From Acidobacteriota bacterium (GTDB lineage Bacteria; Acidobacteriota; Terriglobia; Acidiferrales; UBA7541): a stretch of 45,038 nt of DNA. The notes under the pieces were generated by a model. The model searched no databases and was not told the DNA's origin. It saw nothing but the letters and a program-made list of their open reading frames with translations. This document shows, one piece after another, positions 8,276 to 17,247 of the stretch. A program made the position numbers and the translations under genes. The stretch's first letter is position 1; the number at the start of each line of letters is the position of its first letter. The stretch is from positions 1-45,038 of the forward strand of contig QHYZ01000117.1 of NCBI GenBank assembly GCA_003225295.1. Direction: 5' to 3'.

Positions 8276-11200
8276 CTACGCTCTCTCGAGCTTCACCAGG
8301 AAGCCCTTGAATTCCGGAGTGTAGGCGTTGGGATCAAAAACCGTCGGCGTTAACAGATTTACCAGTGTCCTCGCATCGTTGTTCTCGTCTTCCTTGATGC
8401 CCCGATAACCCTGATGAATGGGAATTCCGATCTGGTAGACCTTGTTGCCGTCGATCATCATCGACTTGATCCGCTTCGTAACCATCGCTTTCGCAATGTA
8501 CTCCCCGCGGATGCTCGACACCTTAACCTTCTCGCCCCCCGTGATCCCCATCTCTTGCGCCATTTCCGCAGAAATCTCCACGAATGGCTCCGGCACCAGC
8601 TGCACGTTCATCGGATTATTCTTCGTCCAGTAGTGATAAAGCTCCGTCAGGCGATAGGTCGTACAGACGACGGTGTAGCCGTCCTTTGTTGTGCCGTATT
8701 TGTCGTCCGGGGTCTTGTAGCGTTTCACCACCGGATTGTGCGTTTGTCCCGGATGAAGCGGGTTGTCAATTGGACTTTCAATTGGTTCGTAGTGTTCCGG
8801 CAACGGCCCATCGGCAAAGACCCCGAGCGGCGCGAAGATTCGCCCTACGCCTTCCGGATTCATGATGAACGGGCCCATGTGATCTTTGGGCTTGGAATCG
8901 GTCTTGAAGTCCGGCACGTCGTTGCCCACCCATTTTTGCGTACCTTCGCTCCACCACACCTGCTTCCGCGTTGGATCCCAGGGCTTGCCGTCGGCGTCGC
9001 ACGACGCACGGTTGTAGAGCACCCGACGATTGGCAGGCCAGGACCAGCCCCATCCCGGATGCAGACCCAAATTCGAAGGGTCCGAGGGATCGCGTCGCGC
9101 CGTCTGATTGCCGGCTTCGGTGAAGGAGCCGGAGTAAATCCAGTTGCCACAGGAGGTCGTACCATCGTCTTTCAGCCAAGCAAAGCCAGGAAGCTGCTGG
9201 CCGGCCTTGATTTGCTGCTTCGTTGTTGGGTCCTCCAGATCTACCAGCGCCTTCCCGTTGATTTCCTTCAATACCTCGGCCAGGGCCGGGCTCGACGGGA
9301 CGCTGTAGTTCCAAGTCAGGTTCAAAACGGGATCAGGGAACTTACCGCCGTCTTTCTTGTACAGCTCACGAATCTTCAAGAAAATTTGCGCCACGATAGC
9401 CTGGTCCAACCGGCAGTCTCCGGGCGTCGGCAAGGCCGTATTCTTCCATAGCAGCCAGCGCGCGGAATTGGTGAACGATCCGTCTTTCTCGGCAAATCCC
9501 GCGCAAGGCAGACGGTACACCGTGGTTTGAATCTGCTTCATTTCGTCCTGAGTGATGCCCGGCGATTTCCAGAATTCACTGGTTTCGTCGGGGTAGATTT
9601 CCCCGACCACCAGCCAATCCGCTTTTTTCAGCGCGTTAATATTTTTCTTGGAGTCGGGACCGATCGCTACGCCGTTCATGCCAAAAGCCAGCATGCCTTT
9701 CACCGTCCCGCTGTACATGTCGTCCCACATCTGCACCCACGAATAGTTGCGATCCACTTTCGGCAGATAATCGAACGCCCAGCCGTTTTGTTTGGTGGCC
9801 GCGTCCCCAAACAGAGCTTTCAGATAACTGGTCGCGAATTTCGGCGTGTTGCCATAGTAGTTGAACGAATCCCACGGGCCGGGCTTCGAGGGTGTCGGCG
9901 TAATGCGTTTCATCCAGGAGTCAAAGGAAGTGTCCGCGGGCGTCGGAACTTTCAGATAGCCGGGCAAATTGTCGAAGATACCGGCCATGTCCGTGGCACC
10001 CTGAATGTTCGAGTGCCCGCGCAACGCGTTGACGCCACCGCCCGCGCGGCCCACGTTGCCCAGCAGCAGTTGCAGGATCGCCGCAGTTCTTATGATCTGC
10101 GTGCCAAACGTATGTTGCGTCCATCCCACGGCGTAGATAATGGTCGCCGCTTTCTTCATGTCGCCGTCTTTGCGAATCGAGGTAAAGAGGTCAGCGGCCT
10201 TAAGGAATTGTTCCCTTGGAATTCCGGTGATGCGTTCGACCATCTCCGGCGTATATCGCGAGTAATGTTTCTTCAGCAGCTGGAACACACAATTGGGATT
10301 CTGGAGTGAAAGATCGAATTCGACCCTTTCCGGAAGTCGGGGAGCGGGCGGGGCACTTCCGCTTGGTGCATGCGTCGCGTCACTTCCTCCACCTCCTCCC
10401 GTCCCTGCATAATTCCACGTGGACTTGTCGTAACTCTGGGTCTTGGCGTCAAAGCCGGAGAACACCCCATCGGTGTCCGCGGGCAGCTTGAAATCGCTTT
10501 TGACGATGAACGCCGCATTCGTGTAGTTGACCAGGTAATCTTTCGCGATGCGGCTGTTCTCGATGGCATAGCGAATGACGCCGCCGAGGAAAGCGATGTC
10601 CGACCCGGCGCGAATCTGGCAGAAAAGATCGGCGACTGATGCGGTGCGCGTGAAACGCGGGTCCACCACGATCATCTTTGCGTTGCGTGTGCGTTTCGCT
10701 TCGACCGGCCACTTGAATCCGCAGGGATGATTCTCGGCCGGATTACCGCCCATGATGAGCATCATGTCGGTATTCTTCATGTCCACCCAGCCATTGGTCA
10801 TCGCGCCCCGGCCGAACGTTGGTCCCAAACTTGAGACCGTGGGGCCGTGTCAAACCCTGGCCTGGTTTTCTAAATGCACGACCCCCAGGGCGCGCATCGA
10901 TTTCACAACCAAATAGTTAAACTCATTGGTATCGGTACAGCCGCCGATCCAGGCGACCGATTCCAGCCGGTTTACCGTGCGTCCCGCAGCATCCTTCTCG
11001 ACGAAAGTCTCGTCGCGCGTCTTTTTCACCTGAGCCGCGATTTCGTTTATCGCATCGTCCCACGAAATATCCTGCCATTCGGTACCACCCGGTCGGCGCA
11101 CCAGGGGCTTAAGCAGGCGCCGATCGTTCATGATCTCTTGCTGCAGCGAGGAACCCTTCGGGCACAGCGTGCCGCGGTTGGTAGGATGATCGGGGTCGCC

Positions 11201-11431
11201 CTCAACGTGAACCACTTGCGCGGTCACATTCTTCGCGCGGTCGCCAATCGTGTAGATAATGGTGCCGCAGCCAACCGCACAGTACGGGCAGGTCGACCGT
11301 GTCTCGCTTGCCCGCGCGATCTTCAGCGTCCGGAGTTGCGCAAACGCCGGCTTCAAATCAAAGCCAAACACCGCAGCTGCGGCTCCACCGATGGTTGTTA
11401 GCTTCAGGAAATCACGGCGGGTAGGGTTCAT
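8276..11431 (-). CDS. fdnG: Formate dehydrogenase alpha subunit, selenocysteine-containing, Tat-exported
   Basis: This is one gene of 1051 residues, read through an in-frame TGA at 10852-10850 as selenocysteine 194. It is the molybdopterin catalytic subunit oxidising formate to CO2 on the outer face of the inner membrane. Residues 1-32 are a Tat signal (TRRDFLKLTT, then a hydrophobic run ending AFA). The [4Fe-4S] motif CPYCAVGC...LCPKG lies near 49-98. The sequence around the TGA reads ARV-U-HGPTVSSLGPTFGRGAMTN, matching FdnG-type enzymes where U is the molybdenum ligand. Beyond it are NPAENHPCGFKWP, the VDPRFTRTA cofactor-binding segment and a C-terminal dinucleotide-binding domain. Both halves stay in frame without an indel, so this is recoding rather than a broken gene. 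A glycine/proline-rich insert lies near 325-350. SelA, SelB and tRNA-Sec must be encoded outside the window. Confidence 0.94.
10810..10852 (-). promoter_or_regulatory. UGA selenocysteine codon and bacterial SECIS-like hairpin in fdnG
   Basis: Immediately 3' of the TGA (10852-10850) the mRNA can fold. GGCC at 10846-10843 pairs with GGCC at 10813-10810. GGTC at 10838-10835 pairs with GACC at 10824-10821, closing a 10-base loop with the apical sequence TCAAGTTTGG. Position just after UGA and a small apical loop containing GU are what SelB recognises in E. coli fdnG/fdhF. Base content here is constrained by coding as well, so the exact fold is inferred. Confidence 0.75.
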
Positions 11432-11444
11432 GCTGGACCCCCAT

Positions 11445-11475
11445 CTGCGAGAAGTAAGAAGGGCGCGTCTCGCAG
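11445..11475. repeat. 8-bp inverted repeat at the fdn transcript start
   Basis: CTGCGAGA (11445-11452) and TCTCGCAG (11468-11475) are perfect reverse complements separated by 15 bases. They lie between the predicted fdnG -10 box and the ATG at 11431, so they could be an operator or a 5'-UTR hairpin of the formate dehydrogenase mRNA. Confidence 0.55.
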
Positions 11476-11481
11476 AAAACC

Positions 11482-11510
11482 TTAATATGACTTACTGGCC
11501 GCGCTGTCAA
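11482..11510 (-). promoter_or_regulatory. Sigma-70-type promoter of the fdnGHI-fdhE operon
   Basis: On the minus strand TTGACA (11510-11505) precedes TATTAA (11487-11482) by 17 bases. The predicted start near 11475 gives a leader of about 44 bases before the fdnG ATG, with a GGGGGT ribosome-binding stretch. The start falls exactly at the edge of the 8-bp inverted repeat 11445-11475. Confidence 0.65.
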
Positions 11511-11924
11511 GGAGTGAATGCGAAAATCTGCCGTGACTCGAGGACGCTCAAATTCTATGTATCCATCGAGTCGCCCTGAGCATCCCACTTAAATGGCTTG
11601 GCGCGTGCTGCCCGTGGTGTCCCGGTGTTTGCCGGAACGTTTCGATTACTGACCTTGCGGTGTGCCGCGAGTACCGGCCCGCGCCCTTCATTCCTGGGCC
11701 CAATCATACCAGCAGATGCCTTTATGCTATTTTCGGGCAGTCAGCCTTGGCTTGGCTTGGACATGGCCCCTTCCGGCAAAGCGAATTTCAGCCTCATTCG
11801 GCCGATTGCTGGGTTACAATGTGGATTCCCCGATCCTGTACCGCGCCATTTGTGTAATTTTCTGGCTTTGCGGTACGTAACCGGAGTTGTGTCCTTCGTA
11901 TCGATTCGAGGAACACGCGCGCTA
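11511..11924. other. Divergent intergenic region between fdn and exporter operons
   Basis: No gene is recognised. The exporter adaptor frame is open back to 11598, but those codons show no protein-like features before the ATG at 11925. Near the fdn promoter a 7-bp inverted repeat, GACTCGA (11535-11541) and TCGAGTC (11566-11572), lies upstream of the -35 box and could be an activator site. A TACAAT at about 11816 is a possible -10 box for the rightward exporter operon but lacks a good -35 partner. Confidence 0.4.
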
Positions 11925-13184
11925 ATGGCAAGCTCACAAATTTCCGCAAAACCTGACCTTGGCTCGCTGCGCATTCAAGATGGCCAGCGCAGCCAGTCGA
12001 AGGTGGGCAAACGCGTCTTGATCGCCTCCATCCCGGTGCTCATCTTGGCGATCATCGTCGCCGCGGCTTTCGCCTTCCGCAATCAGAAGCCTGTGGTCGA
12101 GGTCGCCGCTGCCGCAAAACCGGATACCGGCGGTCGTCAGGCGCTCCTGAATGCCAGCGGCTACATCACGCCCCGCCGCCGCGCCACCATCGCCGCGAAG
12201 ATTACCGGCCGCGTCACCGGCGTGTTCTTCGATGAAGGTACGCGCGTCTCCGAAGGCCAGCTCCTCGCCACCCTGGACGATTCCGACGTCAAGCGCTCGC
12301 TCGATTCTGCCAAAGCCGACCGCGACTCCGCCCAGGCCGCTATCGCTGATTATGAGGTCCAGCTTCGCAACGCCAACATCCAACTCAGGCGCGCTCAAGA
12401 CCTGCAGGCTGCCGGGGTGCAGACGCAGGAAGCGCTAGACAACGCGCGCACGGCCGTTGACAGCCTCAAAGCTAAAATCGAGCTCGCCAAGCAGCAAGTA
12501 GCCGCCACGGAATCTCGTATCGGCGTCGCTCAGCAGGCGGTGGACAATTGCACCATCCGCGCACCGTTTGCCGGCGTCGTCGTCTCCAAGGACGCGCAAG
12601 TCGGTGAGATGGTGTCTCCCAATTCCGCCGGCGGAGGCTTTACGCGCACGGGGATCGCCACCATCGTGGATATGCACTCCAACGAAATCGAAGTCGACGT
12701 CAACGAATCCTATATTGCTCGCGTCGAAAACGGCCAGCAGGTTGCTGCCACTCTAGATGCCTATCCGGATAAGCCGTTCCCGGCAAAAGTTCGTACCGTC
12801 ATTCCCACCGCGGACCGCCAAAAAGCCACTGTCAAAGTCCGCATCACGATTCTGAATCTAGAGAAATACGATTTCATTTTGCCGGACATGGGCGTAAAGG
12901 TTGCTTTCCTCGAAAATGAGCAGCCCGCTCGAAGAGGCAAGAGCAAGGACAAAGAAAAGGGCCCCCAGGCAGTCGCTTTCATCCCCAAGAGCGCAGTGCG
13001 CTCGGACGCCAATGTTTCTTTCGTTCTTTTGGTCCGCGACGGAAAAGTCGAACGCCGCGCCGTGAGTCTCGGGTTGGACCGCGGCACGGAAGTCGCGGTC
13101 TTGTCCGGTGTTGCTCCCGGCGACTCTTTGGTGGTCAAGGGTCCGGAAGGTTTGCACGATGGTGACAAGGTGGAAATTCGCTAG
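11925..13184 (+). CDS. HlyD/RND-type periplasmic adaptor (membrane fusion protein) of an ABC exporter
   Basis: This 419-residue adaptor links an inner-membrane ABC pump to an outer-membrane channel. One N-terminal transmembrane helix (VLIASIPVLILAIIVAAAFAF, about 29-49) is followed by a lipoyl/biotinyl-like half (ATIAAKITGRVTGVFFDEGTRVSEGQLLATLDD). A long alpha-helical hairpin comes next (about 120-205, alanine/glutamine/arginine-rich), then the second lipoyl half (CTIRAPFAGVVVSKDAQVGEMVSP) and beta-barrel/membrane-proximal domains (VDVNESYIARVENGQQV; VKVAFLENEQ). The open frame begins at 11598, but the 109 extra residues are unlike an adaptor and precede the membrane helix. The ATG at 11925 is therefore chosen. 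It is the first gene of a four-gene exporter operon, with the ATPase following after 35 bases. No TolC gene is in the window. Confidence 0.88.
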   Translation: MASSQISAKPDLGSLRIQDGQRSQSKVGKRVLIASIPVLILAIIVAAAFAFRNQKPVVEVAAAAKPDTGGRQALLNASGYITPRRRATIAAKITGRVTGVFFDEGTRVSEGQLLATLDDSDVKRSLDSAKADRDSAQAAIADYEVQLRNANIQLRRAQDLQAAGVQTQEALDNARTAVDSLKAKIELAKQQVAATESRIGVAQQAVDNCTIRAPFAGVVVSKDAQVGEMVSPNSAGGGFTRTGIATIVDMHSNEIEVDVNESYIARVENGQQVAATLDAYPDKPFPAKVRTVIPTADRQKATVKVRITILNLEKYDFILPDMGVKVAFLENEQPARRGKSKDKEKGPQAVAFIPKSAVRSDANVSFVLLVRDGKVERRAVSLGLDRGTEVAVLSGVAPGDSLVVKGPEGLHDGDKVEIR

Positions 13185-13219
13185 GCGGATGGGATACCTC
13201 ACGCCCCCAGGAGCTAAGA

Positions 13220-13963
13220 ATGATCCGAGTCGATGGAAATAGCGGTTCAGCCAGCCTCATCAAGGTTCGCGGGTTGAACAAGACCTACAGCCGCGGGGGC
13301 GAGAAAATACAGGTTCTGCAAGGTCTGAACCTAGACGTGGACAAGGGTGACTTTGTGGCCTTCATGGGCCCCAGCGGCTCGGGAAAGACTACTCTGCTCA
13401 ACCTTCTCGGCGGTCTCGACGTCCCTTCCGCGGGCAGCATCACCGTGGATGGCGACGAGATCACCCACATGTCAGGCAGCAAACTCACCCAATGGCGTGC
13501 CCGCCACGTCGGTTTTATTTTTCAGATGTACAACCTCATTCCTGTGCTCACGGCGTTTCAGAACGTCGAGCTTCCGCTGCTGCTGACCAAGCTCTCGAAA
13601 TCCGATCGCCGCAAGCACGTCGAAACCGCGCTTGCCGTTGTCAATCTGACCGATCGTATGCATCACTACCCGCGCCAGTTATCCGGCGGTCAGGAACAGC
13701 GTGTCACCATCGCTCGCGCCATTGTCTCCGACCCCACCTTTCTTCTCTGCGACGAGCCGACAGGCGACCTGGACCGCAAGAGCGCGGACGAAATCATGGC
13801 GCTGATCGATGAGCTTGTCGGCAAGTACAGCAAGACCATCTTGATGGTCACGCACGATCCCGTCGTCGCGGCACGTGCTCACACCACGCTGCATCTTGAA
13901 AAAGGCGTGCTCGTCGAAGGTAAGACTTCCCGTGAGAACGTCATGGCCGGAGGTGCGGTATGA
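13220..13963 (+). CDS. LolD/MacB-type ABC transporter ATP-binding protein
   Basis: This 247-residue nucleotide-binding subunit powers the exporter. All ABC motifs are intact: Walker A GPSGSGKTT near 51, Q-loop FQMYNLIPVLTAFQNVELP near 98, signature LSGGQEQR near 153, Walker B FLLCDEPTGDLD near 174, and the H-loop MVTHDP near 212. The signature has GQEQR where LolD/MacB proteins usually have GQQQR, a minor substitution. It lacks a fused membrane domain, so it must pair with the two FtsX-type permeases that follow. Its TGA overlaps the next ATG (ATGA at 13960-13963), showing tight translational coupling. The subfamily exports lipoproteins, macrolides or peptides and the substrate here is unknown. 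Confidence 0.93.
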   Translation: MIRVDGNSGSASLIKVRGLNKTYSRGGEKIQVLQGLNLDVDKGDFVAFMGPSGSGKTTLLNLLGGLDVPSAGSITVDGDEITHMSGSKLTQWRARHVGFIFQMYNLIPVLTAFQNVELPLLLTKLSKSDRRKHVETALAVVNLTDRMHHYPRQLSGGQEQRVTIARAIVSDPTFLLCDEPTGDLDRKSADEIMALIDELVGKYSKTILMVTHDPVVAARAHTTLHLEKGVLVEGKTSRENVMAGGAV

Positions 13964-15108
13964 AATTCAGCCGCTTGATCCTCGCCAATCTGTTCCGCAA
14001 AAAGGTTCGGCTCATCCTCACGATCGGCTCGTTTGCCGTGGCACTGGTTCTGTTCACGTTTCTTGCCGTGGTGAAGAGCGCCTTCAGCCGCGGTACGGAA
14101 ATCGCGGGCGCGGACCGTCTGGTAGTCGTTAGCCGTATCGGCCTAATGCAACTAATGCCCATCTCCCACCGCGACAAAATCCTGGCCATTCCCGGTGTCA
14201 AAGCGGTCACGCACAATCACTGGTTTGGCGGCGTCTATCAGGATGAAAAGAACTTCTTTCCACAGTTTGTCATCGATCCCGAGAATCAACGCCAGGTGAT
14301 GACTGAGCTGGTGGTACCGGACGACCAGTGGAACAATTTCCTGAAGGACCGCCAGGGCGCTATTGCCGGCGCCCGCACGGCCGAACGCTTCCATTGGAAA
14401 ATCGGCGATCGCATCCCCATCAAAACAACCCTCTACGGCGCCAGCTCTTGGGAGTTCAATCTCGACGGCATCTATCACAGCGATCGTCCTGGCGGCGACG
14501 AAAGCCAGTTCTGGCTGCAGTGGAAATATTTTGACGAGAACGCTCCAGCTGTCATCAAGAGCACGGCAGGATGGTACGTGGTCAAGCTCGACAGCCCCGA
14601 TGACGCTGTGCGCGTCGCCAAGGCTATTGACGAAAAGTTTGCCAACTCGTCGTTTGAGACTAAGTCCGAGACGGAATCCGCCTTCGCCGCATATTTCGTC
14701 AAGCAGTTCGGAAACATCGAGCTCTTAATCCTCACTATCGGCAGCGTCGTTTTCTTTACGTTGCTCTTGGTTACCGGCAACACCATGGCTATCTCTGTGC
14801 GGGAGCGCACCTCGGAACTGGCGGTCCTAAAAGCCATCGGCTTTTCCGGGCGCGCAGTGCTTTTCTTCGTTCTGGCAGAGTCCGTGGTGATCGCCCTGGT
14901 GGGCGGCTTCCTGGGCTTGACGCTCGCCTACCTGGCCATCCCGGTTATCGGAGTGGCTCTCACCGGTCTTCTGCCCCCGCTTATCCTTTCCAAGTCGCTG
15001 CTGACGCTGGGCCTTGGTTTCGCCCTCTTTGTTGGCGCTGTCAGTGGCCTGCTGCCGGGGATCGGCGCCATGCGCATGCGCGTGGTTAACGCGCTCAGGA
15101 GAGCCTAA
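13960..15108 (+). CDS. ABC transporter permease, FtsX/MacB type (first of pair)
   Basis: A 382-residue permease. It has one N-terminal transmembrane helix (LILTIGSFAVALVLFTFLAVV, about 17-37), then a large periplasmic MacB-PCD-like domain (about 40-245), and three C-terminal helices of the FtsX domain. These helices are near 255-275 (LLILTIGSVVFFTLLLVTGN), 295-325 (AVLFFVLAESVVIALVGGFLGL) and 345-370 (LLTLGLGFALFVGAVSGLLPG). The cytoplasmic coupling helix RERTSELAVLKAIGFSG is typical of the family. It overlaps the ATPase gene by four bases, and the second permease starts one base after its stop. The two permeases would form a heterodimer around the LolD-like ATPase. Confidence 0.9.
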   Translation: MKFSRLILANLFRKKVRLILTIGSFAVALVLFTFLAVVKSAFSRGTEIAGADRLVVVSRIGLMQLMPISHRDKILAIPGVKAVTHNHWFGGVYQDEKNFFPQFVIDPENQRQVMTELVVPDDQWNNFLKDRQGAIAGARTAERFHWKIGDRIPIKTTLYGASSWEFNLDGIYHSDRPGGDESQFWLQWKYFDENAPAVIKSTAGWYVVKLDSPDDAVRVAKAIDEKFANSSFETKSETESAFAAYFVKQFGNIELLILTIGSVVFFTLLLVTGNTMAISVRERTSELAVLKAIGFSGRAVLFFVLAESVVIALVGGFLGLTLAYLAIPVIGVALTGLLPPLILSKSLLTLGLGFALFVGAVSGLLPGIGAMRMRVVNALRRA

Positions 15109-15109
15109 A

Positions 15110-16279
15110 ATGGCGATTCCACTCGTTTACAACGTTCGGAGCGTCAAAGCTCGCTGGACCTCCACCATCGTTGCGGTGGTAGGGATTGCCGGAACCGTGG
15201 GTGTCTTCGTTGCCATGCTGTCGCTCGCGCGCGGATTCAAGGCCACACTTGTTTCTTCTGGCTCCCCGGACAACGCGCTCATTACCCGCGCAGGGGCAAC
15301 CTCCGAAATGACCAGTGGGGTCTCTCTCGACGCGGTTAAAATTATCCAGGATGCCCCGGGCATCGCTCGCGGGGCCGACGGCCCGTTGCTGACCCCGGAG
15401 GCTGTCCTGATGGCGCCGATTCCATTGCGATCCACCGGCACGGATGCCAACGTTGAGCTTCGCGGGGTTTCGCCAAACGTTTTTGACATTCGCAGCAATG
15501 TCAAAATCACCGAGGGCCGCATGTTCCGGCCCGGTCTGTCCGAACTCGTCGTTGGCAAAAACGCCAAGGCGACCTATTCGGGCTTGACTCTGGGAAGCAC
15601 AATTGGGCTCGGTAACGCACGTTGGCAAGTGGTGGGTATTTTTGACGCTGGCGGAAGCGCCTTCGATTCCGAGGTTTGGGGCGATGCCCACCTCCTGAAC
15701 GGAGCCTATAAGCGTCCCGACACTTTTTCTCAGTCCGTTACCGTGCACCTCACTTCCCCTGCCGCCCTTCAACAGTTGAGAGACACTCTCACCGCCGATC
15801 CGCGCTTGAATGTGGACGTAACTCGCGAAATCGACTACTACGCCAAGCAGTCCACGCGCATGACCCAACTCATCACCATACTTGGCGGGTTCGTCGCGTT
15901 GATCATGGCCATCGGCGCGGTCTTTGGCGCCCTCAACACCATGTACTCCGCCGTCGCCGAACGAGGCCGTGAAATTGCCACCATGCGCGCGCTCGGCTTC
16001 AACTCCGGGAACGTCATCCTCTCCTTTCTCGTGGAAGCCCTGTTGATTTCTTTTGTTGGCGGGCTGCTTGGCTGCCTCGCCGTTCTGCCCCTCAACGGCC
16101 TGACCACCAGCACCATGAATTTTCAGACTTTTTCCAACCTGGCCTTTGCCTTCAAGATCACCTTTGATCTTCTTTGGATGGGCGTTCTCTTCGCTCTGGT
16201 CATGGGGGTCCTCGGTGGTATGCCCCCGGCCATCCGCGCCGCAAGCCGCCCCGTTGCTAGTGCACTTCGCGAACTGTAG
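15110..16279 (+). CDS. ABC transporter permease, FtsX/MacB type (second of pair)
   Basis: A 389-residue permease with the same architecture as the preceding gene. It has an N-terminal helix (IVAVVGIAGTVGVFVAMLSL), a periplasmic domain (about 50-260) and three helices in the C-terminal FtsX region: LITILGGFVALIMAIGAVFGAL, VILSFLVEALLISFVGGLLG and LLWMGVLFALVMGVLGGMPPA. The coupling motif AERGREIATMRALGFNS lies between the first two. The frame is open from 15014, inside the upstream gene. The ATG at 15110 directly follows that gene's TAA and begins with a normal membrane-protein N-terminus. The two permeases are homologous in layout but diverged in sequence, as expected for a heterodimeric exporter. 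Confidence 0.9.
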   Translation: MAIPLVYNVRSVKARWTSTIVAVVGIAGTVGVFVAMLSLARGFKATLVSSGSPDNALITRAGATSEMTSGVSLDAVKIIQDAPGIARGADGPLLTPEAVLMAPIPLRSTGTDANVELRGVSPNVFDIRSNVKITEGRMFRPGLSELVVGKNAKATYSGLTLGSTIGLGNARWQVVGIFDAGGSAFDSEVWGDAHLLNGAYKRPDTFSQSVTVHLTSPAALQQLRDTLTADPRLNVDVTREIDYYAKQSTRMTQLITILGGFVALIMAIGAVFGALNTMYSAVAERGREIATMRALGFNSGNVILSFLVEALLISFVGGLLGCLAVLPLNGLTTSTMNFQTFSNLAFAFKITFDLLWMGVLFALVMGVLGGMPPAIRAASRPVASALREL

Positions 16280-16360
16280 GCGGACTTGCGTTTCGATGCG
16301 CTCGAAAGTCGTTTTCTCGGAGGCGCGATTCGCGTTTAGGACTAATCCGCGAGCTTCAGT

Positions 16361-16607
16361 TTATCCAAAATAGGCTTTGCAGGCGGTCTTCACCTTGGCC
16401 ATTAGCGCGGCCGCTGCCAGGTCGCCTTTCTCTGAAATCCGCATAGAGGTGTTGAGCGAGGGCGCGGTACGATCCGCATCTTGAATTATCCACGCCATTC
16501 CTCTTCTTTTCCTGTGCCCAAGCCGGCATGGCGGCTGCGCAGGCGGCCGGGAATGCAAGCGTCAAAGCGAGGAGGGGCCGAAGCGTTCTGTAGGAAGGGG
16601 CTATCAT
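16361..16607 (-). pseudogene. Small secreted protein, possibly frameshifted
   Basis: The ATG at 16607 has a very good ribosome-binding site (AAGGAG, 5-6 bases upstream) and starts a clear signal peptide (MIAPSYRTLRPLLALTLAFP...AWAQ). The original frame then runs on to a stop at 16356 with an arginine-rich tail. One base over, from about 16495, another frame reads AWIIQDADRTAPSLNTSM...AALMAKVKTACKAYFG and stops at 16361, which looks more like a protein. A one-base indel in the AAAAGAAGAGG run near 16500 would join them. It could equally be an intact 83-residue protein in the first frame. No family is recognised. Confidence 0.4.
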
Positions 16608-16849
16608 TGCTTCTCCTTGGCTCACGAATTGGTTTGTCGCGCGAGTACCTCAATGGGCATGAACTTTCGTCTGCCATATTTGTTTAACACGAATCGAAGC
16701 CCCCTCAGCGGACTCTTGTGCTAGCAAAAAAGGTACGGATACCGCGGAACTTCATGCATGGGGCCCCAATCTAGCCGTGGGGTGGAACCCCGGTCCATTT
16801 TTCTAACGCTATTTTCGAATCCGTGTTTTACTCTTCGGTATGGTGTCCC

Positions 16850-16878
16850 TTGACGATGCATGACCGCGAATCTAGCCT
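16850..16878 (+). promoter_or_regulatory. Possible sigma-70 promoter of the zinc-ribbon membrane protein
   Basis: TTGACG (16850-16855) and TAGCCT (16873-16878) are separated by 17 bases and lie 24 bases before the ATG at 16903. The -35 box is good and the -10 box weak. The rest of 16626-16902 shows no gene. Confidence 0.35.
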
Positions 16879-16902
16879 AGAAGAGAAGATATTGGGAGCC
16901 GC

Positions 16903-17247
16903 ATGAGCGCTCTTGGAAAAATGACCGGGGACACGCGCCGCTGCGTATTTTGCGGCAAGTATATGGCGGCGCATTTAACCCAGTGCCCCTTTTGCCGCGA
17001 GGCCGTTCCGCAGGTGCAATTGTCTCGCCGCGCGGGACCGAACGGGCGGGAACAGATTCGTCGCGGCCTTCTTTATATGCTCCTCGGAGGCGTGATTCAC
17101 TATTTTGCCGGCGGGTACGGCAATCCCATTCAGGTCCCTTTGCCAGCGTCCGTCCTTCCACTGATAACGCAATACCTCACGCCGCTGCTTTTCCTCGGCG
17201 GCTTGGCGGTGACATTCTACGGCCTCTTTCTCAAGTTCAGATCCTGA
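16903..17247 (+). CDS. Small zinc-ribbon membrane protein
   Basis: A 114-residue protein with an N-terminal zinc ribbon, CVFCGKYM (Cys14, Cys17) and CPFCREAV (Cys28, Cys31). A basic linker (LSRRAGPNGREQIRRG) and two hydrophobic segments follow, at about 51-70 (LLYMLLGGVIHYFAGGY) and 85-110 (ITQYLTPLLFLGGLAVTFYGLFL). GGGAG lies just before the ATG. The layout suggests a cytoplasmic metal-binding head on a membrane anchor. I do not recognise a characterised family. The frame ends with a basic FRS tail, and the next gene is 214 bases downstream on the same strand. Confidence 0.72.
   Translation: MSALGKMTGDTRRCVFCGKYMAAHLTQCPFCREAVPQVQLSRRAGPNGREQIRRGLLYMLLGGVIHYFAGGYGNPIQVPLPASVLPLITQYLTPLLFLGGLAVTFYGLFLKFRS

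Noticed and set aside
10826-10870. fdnG as two separate genes or a pseudogene broken at 10850
   Set aside because: The two frames are the same frame across a single TGA, and the residues around it match the selenocysteine site of FdnG. No indel is needed, so it is one recoded gene.
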